Shown here: piece after piece, positions 9,876 to 18,382 of the stretch | How positions within the stretch are numbered: position 1 is the stretch's first letter | Layout of the letters: the number at the start of each line of letters is the position of its first letter | NCBI GenBank assembly: GCA_963677325.2 | Contig: CAXXGM010000015.1 | Location: 1 to 64,000 of the forward strand | Source of the DNA: G963677325 sp963677325 | Lineage (GTDB): Bacteria; Bacteroidota; Bacteroidia; Bacteroidales; Prolixibacteraceae | Direction of reading: 5' to 3' | Length of the DNA stretch: 64,000 nt | Notes under the pieces: model-generated | Told to the model about the DNA's origin: nothing | Seen by the model: the letters and a program-made list of their open reading frames with translations, nothing else | Databases searched by the model: none | Position numbers and translations under genes: made by a program

Positions 9876-10204
9876 TTTTATATTGTTTCAGTTATTATAA
9901 TTGATCTGTTTACTCAATTTCAATTGAATTTCTTTCAATAGCTATGCCAATTTAATGTTGCGCTGTTTTTATGACATTTTTGGCATAATCTTCCCGGAAG
10001 AGAAAAAGATAGCTGACAAAATAAATGACAAAAAGACAGAATGATGATTAGCTGATGTGATGATGCTGGAATTCGGGTTGAAGACCCAAAATAATCCAGC
10101 CTGGGACAACGTCCCAAGAAAAATGGGGAGTTTTTAGACAATGTCTTGATTGTAAACGCTTTAAGTAATTACCTAATCACCACATCAGCAAATCAACTTT
10201 TTTT
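9876..10204. other. Divergent intergenic region upstream of dnaK
   Basis: The region holds the dnaK upstream sequence with the palindrome TTCAATTGAA at 9919-9928. Further on are tandem-like GATGTGATGATG and CCTAATCACCACATC units. No gene is credible. Confidence 0.5.
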
Positions 10205-10212
10205 TATCTTTG
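10205..10212 (+). promoter_or_regulatory. Bacteroidota -7 promoter element TATCTTTG
   Basis: It matches TAnnTTTG exactly and lies 27 bases before the ATG at 10239, supporting that start. No clear -33 TTG is seen. Confidence 0.55.
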
Positions 10213-10238
10213 AAGCCAGACTATTAAATTCTAAACGC

Positions 10239-11405
10239 ATGGGAAAGATGATTGCAGAAGAAGAAGAAGAAGTTCCTGTAGTGGAAAAGAAAAATACAGG
10301 AAACAAAGTGACAGAAAGACTTGGATCTTTAGATGTTATGCGTGGTTTTGACATGTTGTGGATTATCGGCGGAGGAAGTCTGATAATTTCACTGGCAAAA
10401 ACTACCCAGTGGGCATGGCTTCAGGCTCTTGCCGAACAAATGGAACATGTGCAATGGCAGGGATTTCATTTTGAAGATCTTATTTTCCCAATGTTTATGT
10501 TTATCTCTGGGGTGGCCATCCCTTTTGCTATCTTCTCAAAGGTTGAGAAGGGAGTTCGGAAAAATCTGCTTTTAAGAAAGATATTGAAAAGGGGGATTAT
10601 TCTGGTCCTTCTTGGTATACTTTATAACGGCGCACTCGAAAATGGATTTGTAAATATGCGGGTAGCCAGCGTACTGGCCCAGATCGGACTCGCTTATTTA
10701 TTTGCTGCCATCATAAATTTATATACTGCCACATTTAAAGCCCGGATGTTTTGGCTTTTGGGAATATTGGCAGGCATAGCTTATCTCCAGCTTGCTTTCC
10801 CGGTCCCGGGTTATGGTCCCGGACTTCTTGATCCTGAAGGAGGAGTTAACGCATGGATTGACCGGATGTTATTGCCTGGAAAAATTTATGGCGGAACTTT
10901 TGACCCTGAGGGATTGCTTTGTATTGTCTCAGCCATTTCCGTAACTTTAATGGGTTCACTTGCCGGAGGCATTTTACGCACAGATAAAATCGTTCCTAAC
11001 AGAAAGGCTTTGATTTTAGCCGTTGCAGGTCTTATTCTTGTCATTATAGCCCTCCTTCTTTCACCTGTTTACCCTATCATTAAAAAAGCGTGGACAGTTC
11101 CTTTTAATCTGTTGACGGCCGGTATCAGCTCCATGTTATTGTCTCTTTTCTATTTTACCATTGATGTCAAACCCGGAACGAACAGGATTGCTCCTTACAA
11201 GCTCTTATTCTTTAAGGTAATCGGCATGAATTCAATTACAATTTATTTGGGTACCAGAATTGTTAACTTTGGTCAAATATCACGATTCTTTACGGGATGG
11301 CTTGCAACTCCATTTGGCGACTGGATTGTTGTCCTTGGAGCAATAGTACTCGAGTGGCTTGTACTTTATTACCTCTATAAAAAGAAAATATTCCTCAAAG
11401 TATAG
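10239..11405 (+). CDS. Multi-pass membrane protein, DUF5009 / HGSNAT-like acyltransferase family
   Basis: 388 residues from the ATG at 10239, preferred over 10146 because a promoter element lies just before it and the conserved part starts soon after. RLGSLDVMRGFDM is the family hallmark. HFEDLIFPMFMFISGVAIPF follows, and about ten hydrophobic helices are present. The family is related to heparan-alpha-glucosaminide N-acetyltransferase and to the acyltransferase-3-like COG4299 group, which pass acyl groups across a membrane to sugars. The substrate is unknown here. The protein would sit in the inner membrane. Confidence 0.8.
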   Translation: MGKMIAEEEEEVPVVEKKNTGNKVTERLGSLDVMRGFDMLWIIGGGSLIISLAKTTQWAWLQALAEQMEHVQWQGFHFEDLIFPMFMFISGVAIPFAIFSKVEKGVRKNLLLRKILKRGIILVLLGILYNGALENGFVNMRVASVLAQIGLAYLFAAIINLYTATFKARMFWLLGILAGIAYLQLAFPVPGYGPGLLDPEGGVNAWIDRMLLPGKIYGGTFDPEGLLCIVSAISVTLMGSLAGGILRTDKIVPNRKALILAVAGLILVIIALLLSPVYPIIKKAWTVPFNLLTAGISSMLLSLFYFTIDVKPGTNRIAPYKLLFFKVIGMNSITIYLGTRIVNFGQISRFFTGWLATPFGDWIVVLGAIVLEWLVLYYLYKKKIFLKV

Positions 11406-11549
11406 TCTCGAATCAGGTTAAAGCAGGCATAAGGCTATTGGCTATAAGTTTTAGAAGTTTCTAAGAGCGCGCCTTCAGCCTAACTATCTTTTCTGAAACC
11501 TTATCTTTTATTTAAGGTATTATTTTAATTATAACCTGATAATTGTTCC

Positions 11550-11557
11550 TACTTTTG
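11550..11557 (+). promoter_or_regulatory. Bacteroidota -7 promoter element TACTTTTG for panB
   Basis: It is an exact TAnnTTTG match 23 bases before the panB start codon. Confidence 0.6.
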
Positions 11558-11580
11558 TCTTTCTTTTTAATATTTGAATT

Positions 11581-12399
11581 ATGTCAGTACAAAAAGAGGT
11601 GAAAAAGGTGACAACTCATGTTCTTGGCGAAATGAAGCTGAGAAATGAAAAAATTTCCATGTTGACTTCATACGATTACAGCATGGCAAAGCTGGTTGAT
11701 GAGGCGGGAATTGATGTGATCCTTGTTGGAGATTCAGCTTCGAATGTGATGGCTGGTAATGTGACTACTCTTCCTATTACTCTTGATCAGATGATCTATC
11801 ATGGAAAATCGGTCGTGAAAGCAGTCAAGAGAGCATTGGTTATAGTGGATCTCCCTTTTGGAACTTACCAGGGCAATCCTTTGGAGGCTTTGAATTCTGC
11901 TGTCAGAGTTATGAAAATCACTCATGCTGATGCAGTTAAAGTTGAAGGAGGAAAGGAAATCATAGAATCTGTATCTCGGATTATAACTGCAGGCATCCCG
12001 GTAATGGGACACCTTGGACTTATGCCTCAGTCCATTCATAAATATGGCACTTATGTGGTCAGGGCCACACAGGAAGAAGAAGCTAAAAAACTTCTGGAAG
12101 ATGCTCATCTGTTGGAGAAAGCCGGATGCTTTGGCGTGGTGCTGGAGAAAATTCCCGCACAGCTGGGAGCGCAGGTCGCCAGTGAATTAAAGATTCCTGT
12201 TATTGGAATAGGAGCCGGTGGTGGAGTGGACGGTCAGGTACTTGTAATTCATGATATGCTGGGAATGACTCAGGAATTTTCTCCAAGGTTCTTGCGTCGT
12301 TATCTTAATCTTGCTGCTGAAATCAAGGGAGCTGTCTCTCACTATGTTAAGGACGTAAAATCAAAAGACTTTCCGAACGAAAAGGAACAGTATGACTAA
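11581..12399 (+). CDS. panB: 3-methyl-2-oxobutanoate hydroxymethyltransferase
   Basis: 272 residues, normal length. It transfers a hydroxymethyl group from methylene-tetrahydrofolate to alpha-ketoisovalerate, the first committed step to pantothenate and CoA. Family motifs in order: MLTSYDYSMAKLVDEAG, VILVGDSASNVMAG (metal ligand Asp), VIVDLPFGTY, KVEGG, GIPVMGHLGLMPQS and VIGIGAGGGVDGQVLV. It starts 23 bases after a TAnnTTTG element. The next gene begins 44 bases later, so co-transcription is possible. Confidence 0.97.
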   Translation: MSVQKEVKKVTTHVLGEMKLRNEKISMLTSYDYSMAKLVDEAGIDVILVGDSASNVMAGNVTTLPITLDQMIYHGKSVVKAVKRALVIVDLPFGTYQGNPLEALNSAVRVMKITHADAVKVEGGKEIIESVSRIITAGIPVMGHLGLMPQSIHKYGTYVVRATQEEEAKKLLEDAHLLEKAGCFGVVLEKIPAQLGAQVASELKIPVIGIGAGGGVDGQVLVIHDMLGMTQEFSPRFLRRYLNLAAEIKGAVSHYVKDVKSKDFPNEKEQYD

Positions 12400-12443
12400 G
12401 CAATGGAAATTCGACTTCAGCCTTAAGCCTAAATACCTGAAGA

Positions 12444-13169
12444 ATGGCCGAATTAGAAGTTCTCTATGAAGACAATCACATTATCGCAATCAACAAAAAA
12501 TGCGGCGATATTGTGCAGGGAGATAAAACCGGTGACAAAACTTTGGGAGATAAAGTAAAAGAATATCTCAAAGTGAAATACAACAAGCCCGGAAACGTTT
12601 TTCTTGGTGTTACTCACAGGATTGATCGCCCGACCAGTGGTATTGTTCTTTTTGCCAGAACATCCAAAATGTTGGCACGACTTAACGAACTATTCAAAGA
12701 AGAGAGAGCTATTCGTAAAACCTATTGGGCCGTAGTGGACGATAAACCTGCCGGGTCCGAACTTTATCTGGAACATTGGCTCACAAGAGATGCAAAACAA
12801 AATAAATCCTTCGCTTTTGAAAAACAGCAAAAGGATTCACAGAAAGCAAGCCTGACTCTTCATTACATTCAATCATCGGATCGGTTTCATCTTCTGGAAA
12901 TAGAATTGCATACCGGACGACATCACCAGATAAGGGCTCAGCTTGCGGCCATAGGTCTGCATATAAAAGGCGATTTAAAATATGGATTCCCGCGATCGGA
13001 TAAAAATGGGGGTATCCATCTTCACGCAAGGAAAATTGAATTTGTCCATCCTGTTACCAGCCAGCATATTTCTCTCGTAGCACCTCCCCCCAAAGATCCT
13101 TTATGGGATTATTTCATCCGGAATTTTGACCGGAAGGATCAAACCATACGACCAAACGGAAAGGATTAA
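12444..13169 (+). CDS. RluA-family RNA pseudouridine synthase
   Basis: 241 residues. It isomerises uridine to pseudouridine in rRNA or tRNA. The catalytic motif reads HRIDRPTSGIVLFARTS, with the catalytic Asp in place. RKTYWAVV and HTGRHHQIRAQLA are the other family signatures. There is no S4 RNA-binding domain, so it resembles the short RluA-type enzymes; the target base cannot be deduced. It ends 16 bases from the convergent HAD gene. Confidence 0.93.
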   Translation: MAELEVLYEDNHIIAINKKCGDIVQGDKTGDKTLGDKVKEYLKVKYNKPGNVFLGVTHRIDRPTSGIVLFARTSKMLARLNELFKEERAIRKTYWAVVDDKPAGSELYLEHWLTRDAKQNKSFAFEKQQKDSQKASLTLHYIQSSDRFHLLEIELHTGRHHQIRAQLAAIGLHIKGDLKYGFPRSDKNGGIHLHARKIEFVHPVTSQHISLVAPPPKDPLWDYFIRNFDRKDQTIRPNGKD

Positions 13170-13185
13170 AAGATTAAGAGTTTCT

Positions 13186-13809
13186 TTAAATTGATCTGTT
13201 TAGATAATCAGGCAGCGTTTCTAACAGCGTTCCGGGAAGTATACTCAAGCCTCTGATCCCAACCGATTTGGCGGCAATCACATTCTCCTCTGAATCATCG
13301 ATAAAAAGCGTTTCTGAGGCGATTAGTCTGTTTTGTTCCAGAACCTGTTTGAAAATCTCCCGATCTGGTTTTCGGAGCCCCATTTCATGTGAATAATAAT
13401 TCCTTTCAAATAGCTGGTCCAGGGGATATCCGAAATTTTCCTCAAATGTTTTATGGAATTTCAAACGATGGATTTCATTGGTGTTGCTTAATAGGAAAAT
13501 TCTGAAATTGTTCCTTAAGTCCTCAAGATAGCTGATTCTCTCCGCAGGTATATCAAGAAGCATGGCAGTCCAGGCTGCATCAATTTCTTCATCAGAAACA
13601 GGGGATCCGATGAGCTGGCGGATAAAATTTCTGAAAGCTCCTGGAGTTGAATGTCCTTTTTCCAGATTGAAGAAAAAATCCATCGCCTCCTTTTTTTCCT
13701 GAAATGAACCGTTCAGCCCCAGTTCCTTAAAAGCGTCAAAGGTCAGCTGTGCATCAATATTGAGTATGACTCCGCCTAAGTCAAATATAATGTTTTTTAA
13801 ATTTCGCAT
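13186..13809 (-). CDS. HAD-superfamily hydrolase, subfamily IA
   Basis: 207 residues. Motif I is FDLGGVILNID, motif II is LLSNTNE, the motif III lysine lies in GLRKPDREIF, and motif IV is FIDDSEENVIAAK. The second Asp of motif I is Gly, as in the YihX-like branch of the family (DLGNV/DLGGV). It is probably a small-molecule phosphatase in the cytoplasm with unknown substrate. It is transcribed divergently from the pyrophosphatase gene. Confidence 0.9.
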   Translation of the reverse strand: MRNLKNIIFDLGGVILNIDAQLTFDAFKELGLNGSFQEKKEAMDFFFNLEKGHSTPGAFRNFIRQLIGSPVSDEEIDAAWTAMLLDIPAERISYLEDLRNNFRIFLLSNTNEIHRLKFHKTFEENFGYPLDQLFERNYYSHEMGLRKPDREIFKQVLEQNRLIASETLFIDDSEENVIAAKSVGIRGLSILPGTLLETLPDYLNRSI

Positions 13810-13956
13810 TGATTGTAATTTTATACCGCAAAGTTACACGACCTTTGTCTTAATTGTTGCCGTCAGGTCCTGCTTTTCCAAAGTTGATTCCTCTATCAAA
13901 TGTAGCAAATTTGCTTCACTTTATTTCAGATCAGCAGGAAGAGGAGCTAAATTAGC

Positions 13957-13964
13957 TAATTTTG
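13957..13964 (+). promoter_or_regulatory. Bacteroidota -7 promoter element TAATTTTG
   Basis: It is an exact TAnnTTTG match 24 bases before the ATG at 13988, supporting that start over the ATG at 13760. Confidence 0.6.
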
Positions 13965-13987
13965 GGAAAATATTTTTAACATACTCC

Positions 13988-14569
13988 ATGAAAAAAATCG
14001 TTTTTGCTACCAATAATGAGCATAAATTAAGGGAATTACGTCAGATACTCAATGGCGAATTTGAATTGTTGAGTCTTGATGATATAGGCTGTGATGAGGA
14101 AATTCCGGAAACGGGTACAACCCTGGAATACAATGCTTCACAAAAATCATCCTATATCTGGAATAAGTACGGAATCGATTGTTTTGCAGACGATACCGGA
14201 TTGGAGATCAAATCCTTGAATAATGAACCAGGAGTATATTCGGCAAGATATGCAGGAGAGGCTAAGAATTCTGACGCCAATATGCAGAAAGTCCTTGAAA
14301 AGCTTAAAAATTTTAGTGACCGCAGTGCCCGCTTCCGGAGTGTTTTCTCATTGATTATGGATGGTAAAGAAACGCAGTTTGAAGGAATCGTGGAAGGTGA
14401 AATTCTTTATGAAAAAGAAGGGAAGGGGGGATTCGGTTACGATCCCATCTTTAAGCCCGCTGGTTATGAAAAATCTTTTGCTTCACTGTCTCCTGAAGAA
14501 AAAAACCAGATCAGTCACAGAGGCCGTGCAGTTCGGAAGCTTGTCGAATACCTTAAAAATCATGCTTAA
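13988..14569 (+). CDS. rdgB: XTP/dITP diphosphatase (HAM1/RdgB family)
   Basis: 193 residues from the ATG at 13988. The frame stays open upstream to 13760, but family proteins begin MKKIVFATNNEHKLREL, and a promoter element lies just before this ATG. It removes non-canonical purine nucleotides such as dITP and XTP. Motifs: TNNEHKLRELR, FADDTGLEI (metal ligands), GVYSARYAGE, GKGGFGYDPIF and SHRGRAVRKL. All expected residues are present. Confidence 0.95.
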   Translation: MKKIVFATNNEHKLRELRQILNGEFELLSLDDIGCDEEIPETGTTLEYNASQKSSYIWNKYGIDCFADDTGLEIKSLNNEPGVYSARYAGEAKNSDANMQKVLEKLKNFSDRSARFRSVFSLIMDGKETQFEGIVEGEILYEKEGKGGFGYDPIFKPAGYEKSFASLSPEEKNQISHRGRAVRKLVEYLKNHA

Positions 14570-14670
14570 ATTTGGCAACATTACATTCTTTCTGCTGCGG
14601 TGATCTGGATTATCTCTTTCGTGTAAATTACCTTTATTGTTCTTCGGTTCATCCAATATTCGTGTAATCT

Positions 14671-15395
14671 ATGTTACAGAAAACAAGGGGAATTATTCTT
14701 CATAGTATAAAGTACGGTGACTCTGGAATGATCACCTCGGCTTATACTGAATTGTTTGGACGCATATCTTTCATTACCCAGGGTATAAGGTCCAGGAAAT
14801 CCCTCGTTAAAAGTAGCTGTCTTCAATCGCTTTTTTGGTCGAGATAGAATTCGATTACAAACCGGGAAGGGAATTGCATCGAATCCGGGAAATAAAAAAT
14901 GCGGTTCCTTTTGGTTCCCTCCCTTTTGAAATAACCAAATCGACTCAGGCCTTATTTATAGCAGAGATCTTAAATAAAGTTCTTCGCGAGGAAGAGTCTC
15001 AACCTGCACTTTTTGAATTTCTTTTCAACTCGATCCGTTTGCTTGATCTTATTGAAAAAGGAATCGCTAATTTCTATCTTGTTTTTCTGGTGCAGTTCTC
15101 CCGCTTTCTGGGTTTTGGCCCGACCAATAATTTCTCAGACGATAAACCCTGTTATGATCTGATGGCTGGAGTCTTTGTATCCATTCCGCCGATGCACCCT
15201 CATTTTTTGAACAAAGAGGAAAGTGCCGTTTTTTCAAAACTCCTGGACATGTCTTACCCGGATCTGACCAATCTGTCAATTGAAAAATCAATCCGAAGAG
15301 TACTGCCTGAAAGAATTCTCGAATATTTCAACCTCCATACCGGAACCAACCTGAACATTAAATCATTGGACATAATAAGAGAAATATTTTATTGA
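14671..15395 (+). pseudogene. recO: DNA repair protein RecO, split by a one-base frameshift
   Basis: The first frame starts at the ATG at 14671 (MLQKTRGIILHSIKYGDSG, the RecO OB-fold N-terminus) and stops at 14847. The second frame covers the rest to 15395, with GRELHRIREIKNAVPFGSLP and RFLGFGPTN. The break falls in the T run 14831-14836. Adding one T gives the continuous LQSLFLVEIEFDYKPGRELH, which is the family sequence. RecO loads RecA with RecR in gap repair. The intact remainder argues for a sequencing error or a very recent mutation. Confidence 0.85.
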
Positions 15396-15478
15396 AAGTT
15401 TTCAGTATATAAATTTCAAAAAAATCCATTTTTAATTTGTGTTTTTTCCTTTCGGGCTCCACTGTTCGAGAATTTTCT

Positions 15479-15486
15479 TACTTTTG
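15479..15486 (+). promoter_or_regulatory. Bacteroidota -7 promoter element TACTTTTG
   Basis: It is an exact TAnnTTTG match 21 bases before the ATG at 15508, which therefore is the likely start of the aminotransferase-like gene rather than 15439. Confidence 0.6.
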
Positions 15487-15507
15487 CACTATCTATTGAT
15501 TAATAAA

Positions 15508-16665
15508 ATGGTTTTTTCTAAAATCCCAACTACGAAGAAAAACATCTTCGCTACTATCGCTGAAATCGCTGATGAGAAGAAAGCTATTGATATAGCTTCT
15601 CCTTTGTCGGAATTTGCCTGTCCGGAACATCTGATAAAATTAGTGGCCAAGTACATGAAATTGGGAAAGAACGGCCATTCTCCTGATGAAGGTGTAAGCC
15701 TTTTAAGGAACCAAATCATTGAACTTGTTAATGGCAGCAATAATACAAGTTTTGATCCCGAATCAGAGATTACCATCACGGCCGGTCCTGCTCAGGCTAT
15801 GACAACAGCCATCAGCACTTTCATTAAAGAGGGTGATGAGGTAATTATTTTTGAACCTGTGCAGGAAACATATGCCCCCTTTATCGAGTTGAACGGAGGT
15901 CGTCCTCTTTATGTCAGTCTTAAATATCCTGATTTTCGCATTGACTGGGATGAAGTTAAAAAAATGGTTTCCTCCAAGACGAGGATGATTATTTTAAATA
16001 ATCCGCAAAATCCGATAGGGCACTTGTTTACGCCCGAAGACCTTAATCAGCTCAAGCGGATGATCAACGGCACAAGATTAATCATCCTGAGTAATGAAGT
16101 TTTTGATCACATGGTTTATGACAATCAACAGTTCTACAGCCTTGCTTCTATACCGGAACTCGCTGCAAGAAGTTTGATTGTGTCTTCATTTGGTCCGACT
16201 TTCAATATTCCCGGATGGGGAATCGGTCATATCATCGGACCTGAAAAACTCATGAGCGAATTCAGAAGAATACAGCAATATCAGGGATTTAGTGTAAATA
16301 CTCCTGCTCAGTATGCATTGGCTGAATTTTTACAGGAAGGTCAGAATTTCAATGAAATGTGTTCTTACCACCAGAGTAAACGTGATTATTTCATCGATCT
16401 TATAGGCAACAGCCTTTTTAATGTGGTACCTACTTTTTCCACCTATTATCAATTAATGGATTACAGCCGGATATCGGACTTAAATGATGTTGATTTTGCC
16501 ATCAGGCTGATTAATGATTATGGAATTGCCACTCTTCCTTTTTCGGCTTTTCTTCATGAAAAGAACAAACACCAGCTGGTGCGGATCTGTTTTGCCAAAT
16601 CAAATAAAATTCTTGAGGAAGCAGCACACATTTTAAACAGCGTTCCGGTATTAAACGGAAACTAA
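15508..16665 (+). CDS. Aminotransferase class I/II-fold protein lacking the PLP lysine
   Basis: 385 residues from the ATG at 15508. The sequence aligns throughout with methionine/kynurenine-type aminotransferases: NNPQNPIG, EGDEVIIFEPV and the substrate-carboxylate Arg in VRICFAKSNK are kept. The cofactor site is not. The Schiff-base lysine of SFGKT is Pro230 (SSFGPTF). The Asp that contacts the pyridine nitrogen is Asn196 (LSNEVF), the following Tyr is Phe199, the phosphate-contact Lys/Arg of GWKxG is Gly238, and the Tyr of the NxYxP segment is His57. The frame is intact, so this looks like a selected non-catalytic relative rather than decay. It is unlikely to transaminate. The actual role is unknown. 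Confidence 0.85.
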   Translation: MVFSKIPTTKKNIFATIAEIADEKKAIDIASPLSEFACPEHLIKLVAKYMKLGKNGHSPDEGVSLLRNQIIELVNGSNNTSFDPESEITITAGPAQAMTTAISTFIKEGDEVIIFEPVQETYAPFIELNGGRPLYVSLKYPDFRIDWDEVKKMVSSKTRMIILNNPQNPIGHLFTPEDLNQLKRMINGTRLIILSNEVFDHMVYDNQQFYSLASIPELAARSLIVSSFGPTFNIPGWGIGHIIGPEKLMSEFRRIQQYQGFSVNTPAQYALAEFLQEGQNFNEMCSYHQSKRDYFIDLIGNSLFNVVPTFSTYYQLMDYSRISDLNDVDFAIRLINDYGIATLPFSAFLHEKNKHQLVRICFAKSNKILEEAAHILNSVPVLNGN

Positions 16666-16709
16666 ACAAAAAACAAAAAATCATTTTCAACTGTTTGACC
16701 AACAAATAT

Positions 16710-16781
16710 GGCCTCATAGTTCAAGGGATAGAACGGAAGTTTCCTAAACTTTAGATTCGCGTTCGAGTCGCGGTGAGGCTA
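16710..16781 (+). tRNA. tRNA-Arg (anticodon CCU)
   Basis: It folds as a full cloverleaf. Acceptor GGCCTCA (16710-16716) pairs with TGAGGCT (16774-16780), with a discriminator A. The D stem is GTTC/GAAC. The anticodon stem GAAGT/ACTTT has loop TTCCTAA, giving anticodon CCT. The T stem is TCGCG/CGCGG with loop TTCGAGT. No CCA is encoded. An integrase gene follows within 131 bases, so its 3' end is the likely phage attachment site. Confidence 0.95.
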
Positions 16782-16784
16782 CAA

Positions 16785-16817
16785 AGCCCCGAAGCTTAAA
16801 AACTTCGGGGCTGTTTT
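16785..16817 (+). terminator. Rho-independent terminator after tRNA-Arg
   Basis: AGCCCCGAAG (16785-16794) pairs perfectly with CTTCGGGGCT (16803-16812), followed by GTTTTT. Confidence 0.9.
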
Positions 16818-16911
16818 TCAAGAGCATACGACACCTAAATACCGAAAAAGTGCTGCAAAATTGCCGCAAAAGGCCAAAAATGTAACAAATGCTGCAAAAA
16901 ATTTCCAACTT

Positions 16912-18090
16912 ATGAAAGCGAAGGTCGTTTTGGGAAGGCTGAAAAAAAACGGCACAAAACCCGTTTACCTTGAACTGATCATTAAGCGGAAGAGGGTTCA
17001 GATCAATACCAAGGTCAGCGTTGCTCCTGAAAACTGGGATGATAAAAACAGTGCTGTAAAGGGAAATTCAAAAGAGGTCAACGATGACAACCTGGTGATT
17101 AGTCAGGCTCTTGGGCGAATCAGCGATATCCTGGTCAAATATCGCTTGAAGAATAAAGACATTACTCCGGATCAATTCGAAGCCGAATACAGCCATCCTT
17201 CTTACGATATTGATTTTCTGGTATGGATGGAAAATGAGATCCGGATCAAGAAAAACGACGTCGGTCCCAGGCGCATTATTAAATACAAAACTATCTTTAA
17301 CAAACTCAAAGAATTCCGCTCCGTGATCACCTTCTCCCAAATCGATCACTTCTTTATTGAAGATTTTCGCGGATGGCTCCGTCATACAAAGGGAAACGAT
17401 GTCAATACCATCTCCGGGAATCTTGCCGTGCTAAAGACCTTTACCACCCGGGCAAAGCGTAAAGGCCTGATCGAATCAGACCCGTTCATAGATATCCGGA
17501 TTGGCCGCAATAAAGCGGACCGTACCTTTTGCAGCGAAAAAGAATTATCAGTCTTATGGAAAATTTATGAGGGGAATGGAGTCGATTTGAATGGCAAAAG
17601 AGTAGATCTTAAACCTTATCTAAGGCCAGTGTTACGGCATTTTTTATTTATGTGTCTTACAGGACTCCGGATCTCCGATTTTACCGCACTGACATTTGAT
17701 CACATTTCAAATAGCACTATCCGGATCTATCCGATAAAAACGACGTCGAAGAAAAAAGAAATGGTAAAAATTCCGCTCACCGGGAAAGCCATGTCGCTGA
17801 TCCTTGACGAAGGGAATACGGTTTGTAGAATATTCAGGCCTCTGACAGAGCAGCGGATGAACTTTAACCTTAAAACGATTGCCGCAGCTGCTGGTATTAA
17901 AAAGGATCTTACAAACCACAGCGCCCGTCATACCTTTGCCACTTTGTTCCTCGAAAAAACGCATGATGTGGCCACTCTTCAAAAACTATTAGGCCATTCC
18001 CGGATAGATGAAACTATGGTCTATGTCCACATTACCGAGAAGAATCTTTTTGATCAGATGAAGACTTTTGAAGATTCACTTCTTTTTTAG
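16912..18090 (+). CDS. int: Tyrosine recombinase / phage integrase
   Basis: 392 residues from the ATG at 16912; a TTG at 16861 would add 17 residues. The N-terminal arm-binding domain (PVYLELIIKRKRVQINTKVS) is of the Bacteroidota type. The SAM-like core-binding domain spans about residues 105-200. The catalytic domain carries the Arg in TGLRISDF, the Lys in TTSKKKEMVKIPL, HSARHTF, LGHSRIDET and the nucleophile Tyr in MVYVHI. It would integrate and excise this prophage at tRNA-Arg. It is one of only two phage genes on the plus strand, pointing into the phage against the late genes. Confidence 0.93.
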   Translation: MKAKVVLGRLKKNGTKPVYLELIIKRKRVQINTKVSVAPENWDDKNSAVKGNSKEVNDDNLVISQALGRISDILVKYRLKNKDITPDQFEAEYSHPSYDIDFLVWMENEIRIKKNDVGPRRIIKYKTIFNKLKEFRSVITFSQIDHFFIEDFRGWLRHTKGNDVNTISGNLAVLKTFTTRAKRKGLIESDPFIDIRIGRNKADRTFCSEKELSVLWKIYEGNGVDLNGKRVDLKPYLRPVLRHFLFMCLTGLRISDFTALTFDHISNSTIRIYPIKTTSKKKEMVKIPLTGKAMSLILDEGNTVCRIFRPLTEQRMNFNLKTIAAAAGIKKDLTNHSARHTFATLFLEKTHDVATLQKLLGHSRIDETMVYVHITEKNLFDQMKTFEDSLLF

Positions 18091-18106
18091 CTTACAACCT
18101 ACAACC
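18089..18106. repeat. TTACAACC site next to int, identical over 18 bases to 53,442-53,459
   Basis: AGCTTACAACCTACAACC occurs here at the end of int and again in the large gap at 53.4 kb, where the same GGTTGTA core recurs several times. It is a candidate binding site for a phage protein such as integrase, excisionase or an initiator. Confidence 0.6.
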
Positions 18107-18271
18107 AACTGTTTCCATTTTGGAAATAGTTGAAACAAAAAATTACATGATTAAAGATTTGTATTATATTTTTGTTGGGATCCCGTCAGGTACCGGGTGA
18201 TATCACCAGGAAAACTAATACTTTTATACAATTCACGGAAATAAAACGAAAATCGGGCGATCATGGAGGGA

Positions 18272-18293
18272 GGGCGACCCTGCGTGGTCGCCC
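18272..18293. repeat. GGGCGACC/GGTCGCCC hairpin repeat, copy 1
   Basis: GGGCGACC (18272-18279) pairs with GGTCGCCC (18286-18293). Further copies lie at 28,074, 52,142 and 58,931, all in prophage gaps. Confidence 0.8.
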
Positions 18294-18310
18294 CTTCCCT
18301 TGTCCACAAC

Positions 18311-18342
18311 AAAAAAATCCCCGGCAACTCGTACCGGGGATT
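18311..18342 (-). terminator. Terminator at the end of the phage late operon
   Basis: AATCCCCGG (18316-18324) pairs with CCGGGGATT (18334-18342). On the minus strand a run of T follows. It stops the leftward late transcript before it meets int. Confidence 0.85.
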
Positions 18343-18382
18343 CTAACCTTAATTAACCTAAACTTATGAAAAAAATACTGCC

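Noticed and set aside
9876..10204. CIRCE element upstream of dnaK
   Set aside because: The 10-base palindrome TTCAATTGAA has neither the sequence nor the 9-base spacer of CIRCE.
13760..13987. N-terminal extension of the rdgB gene
   Set aside because: The extra 76 residues overlap the divergent HAD gene and are not part of the family; a promoter element lies after them.
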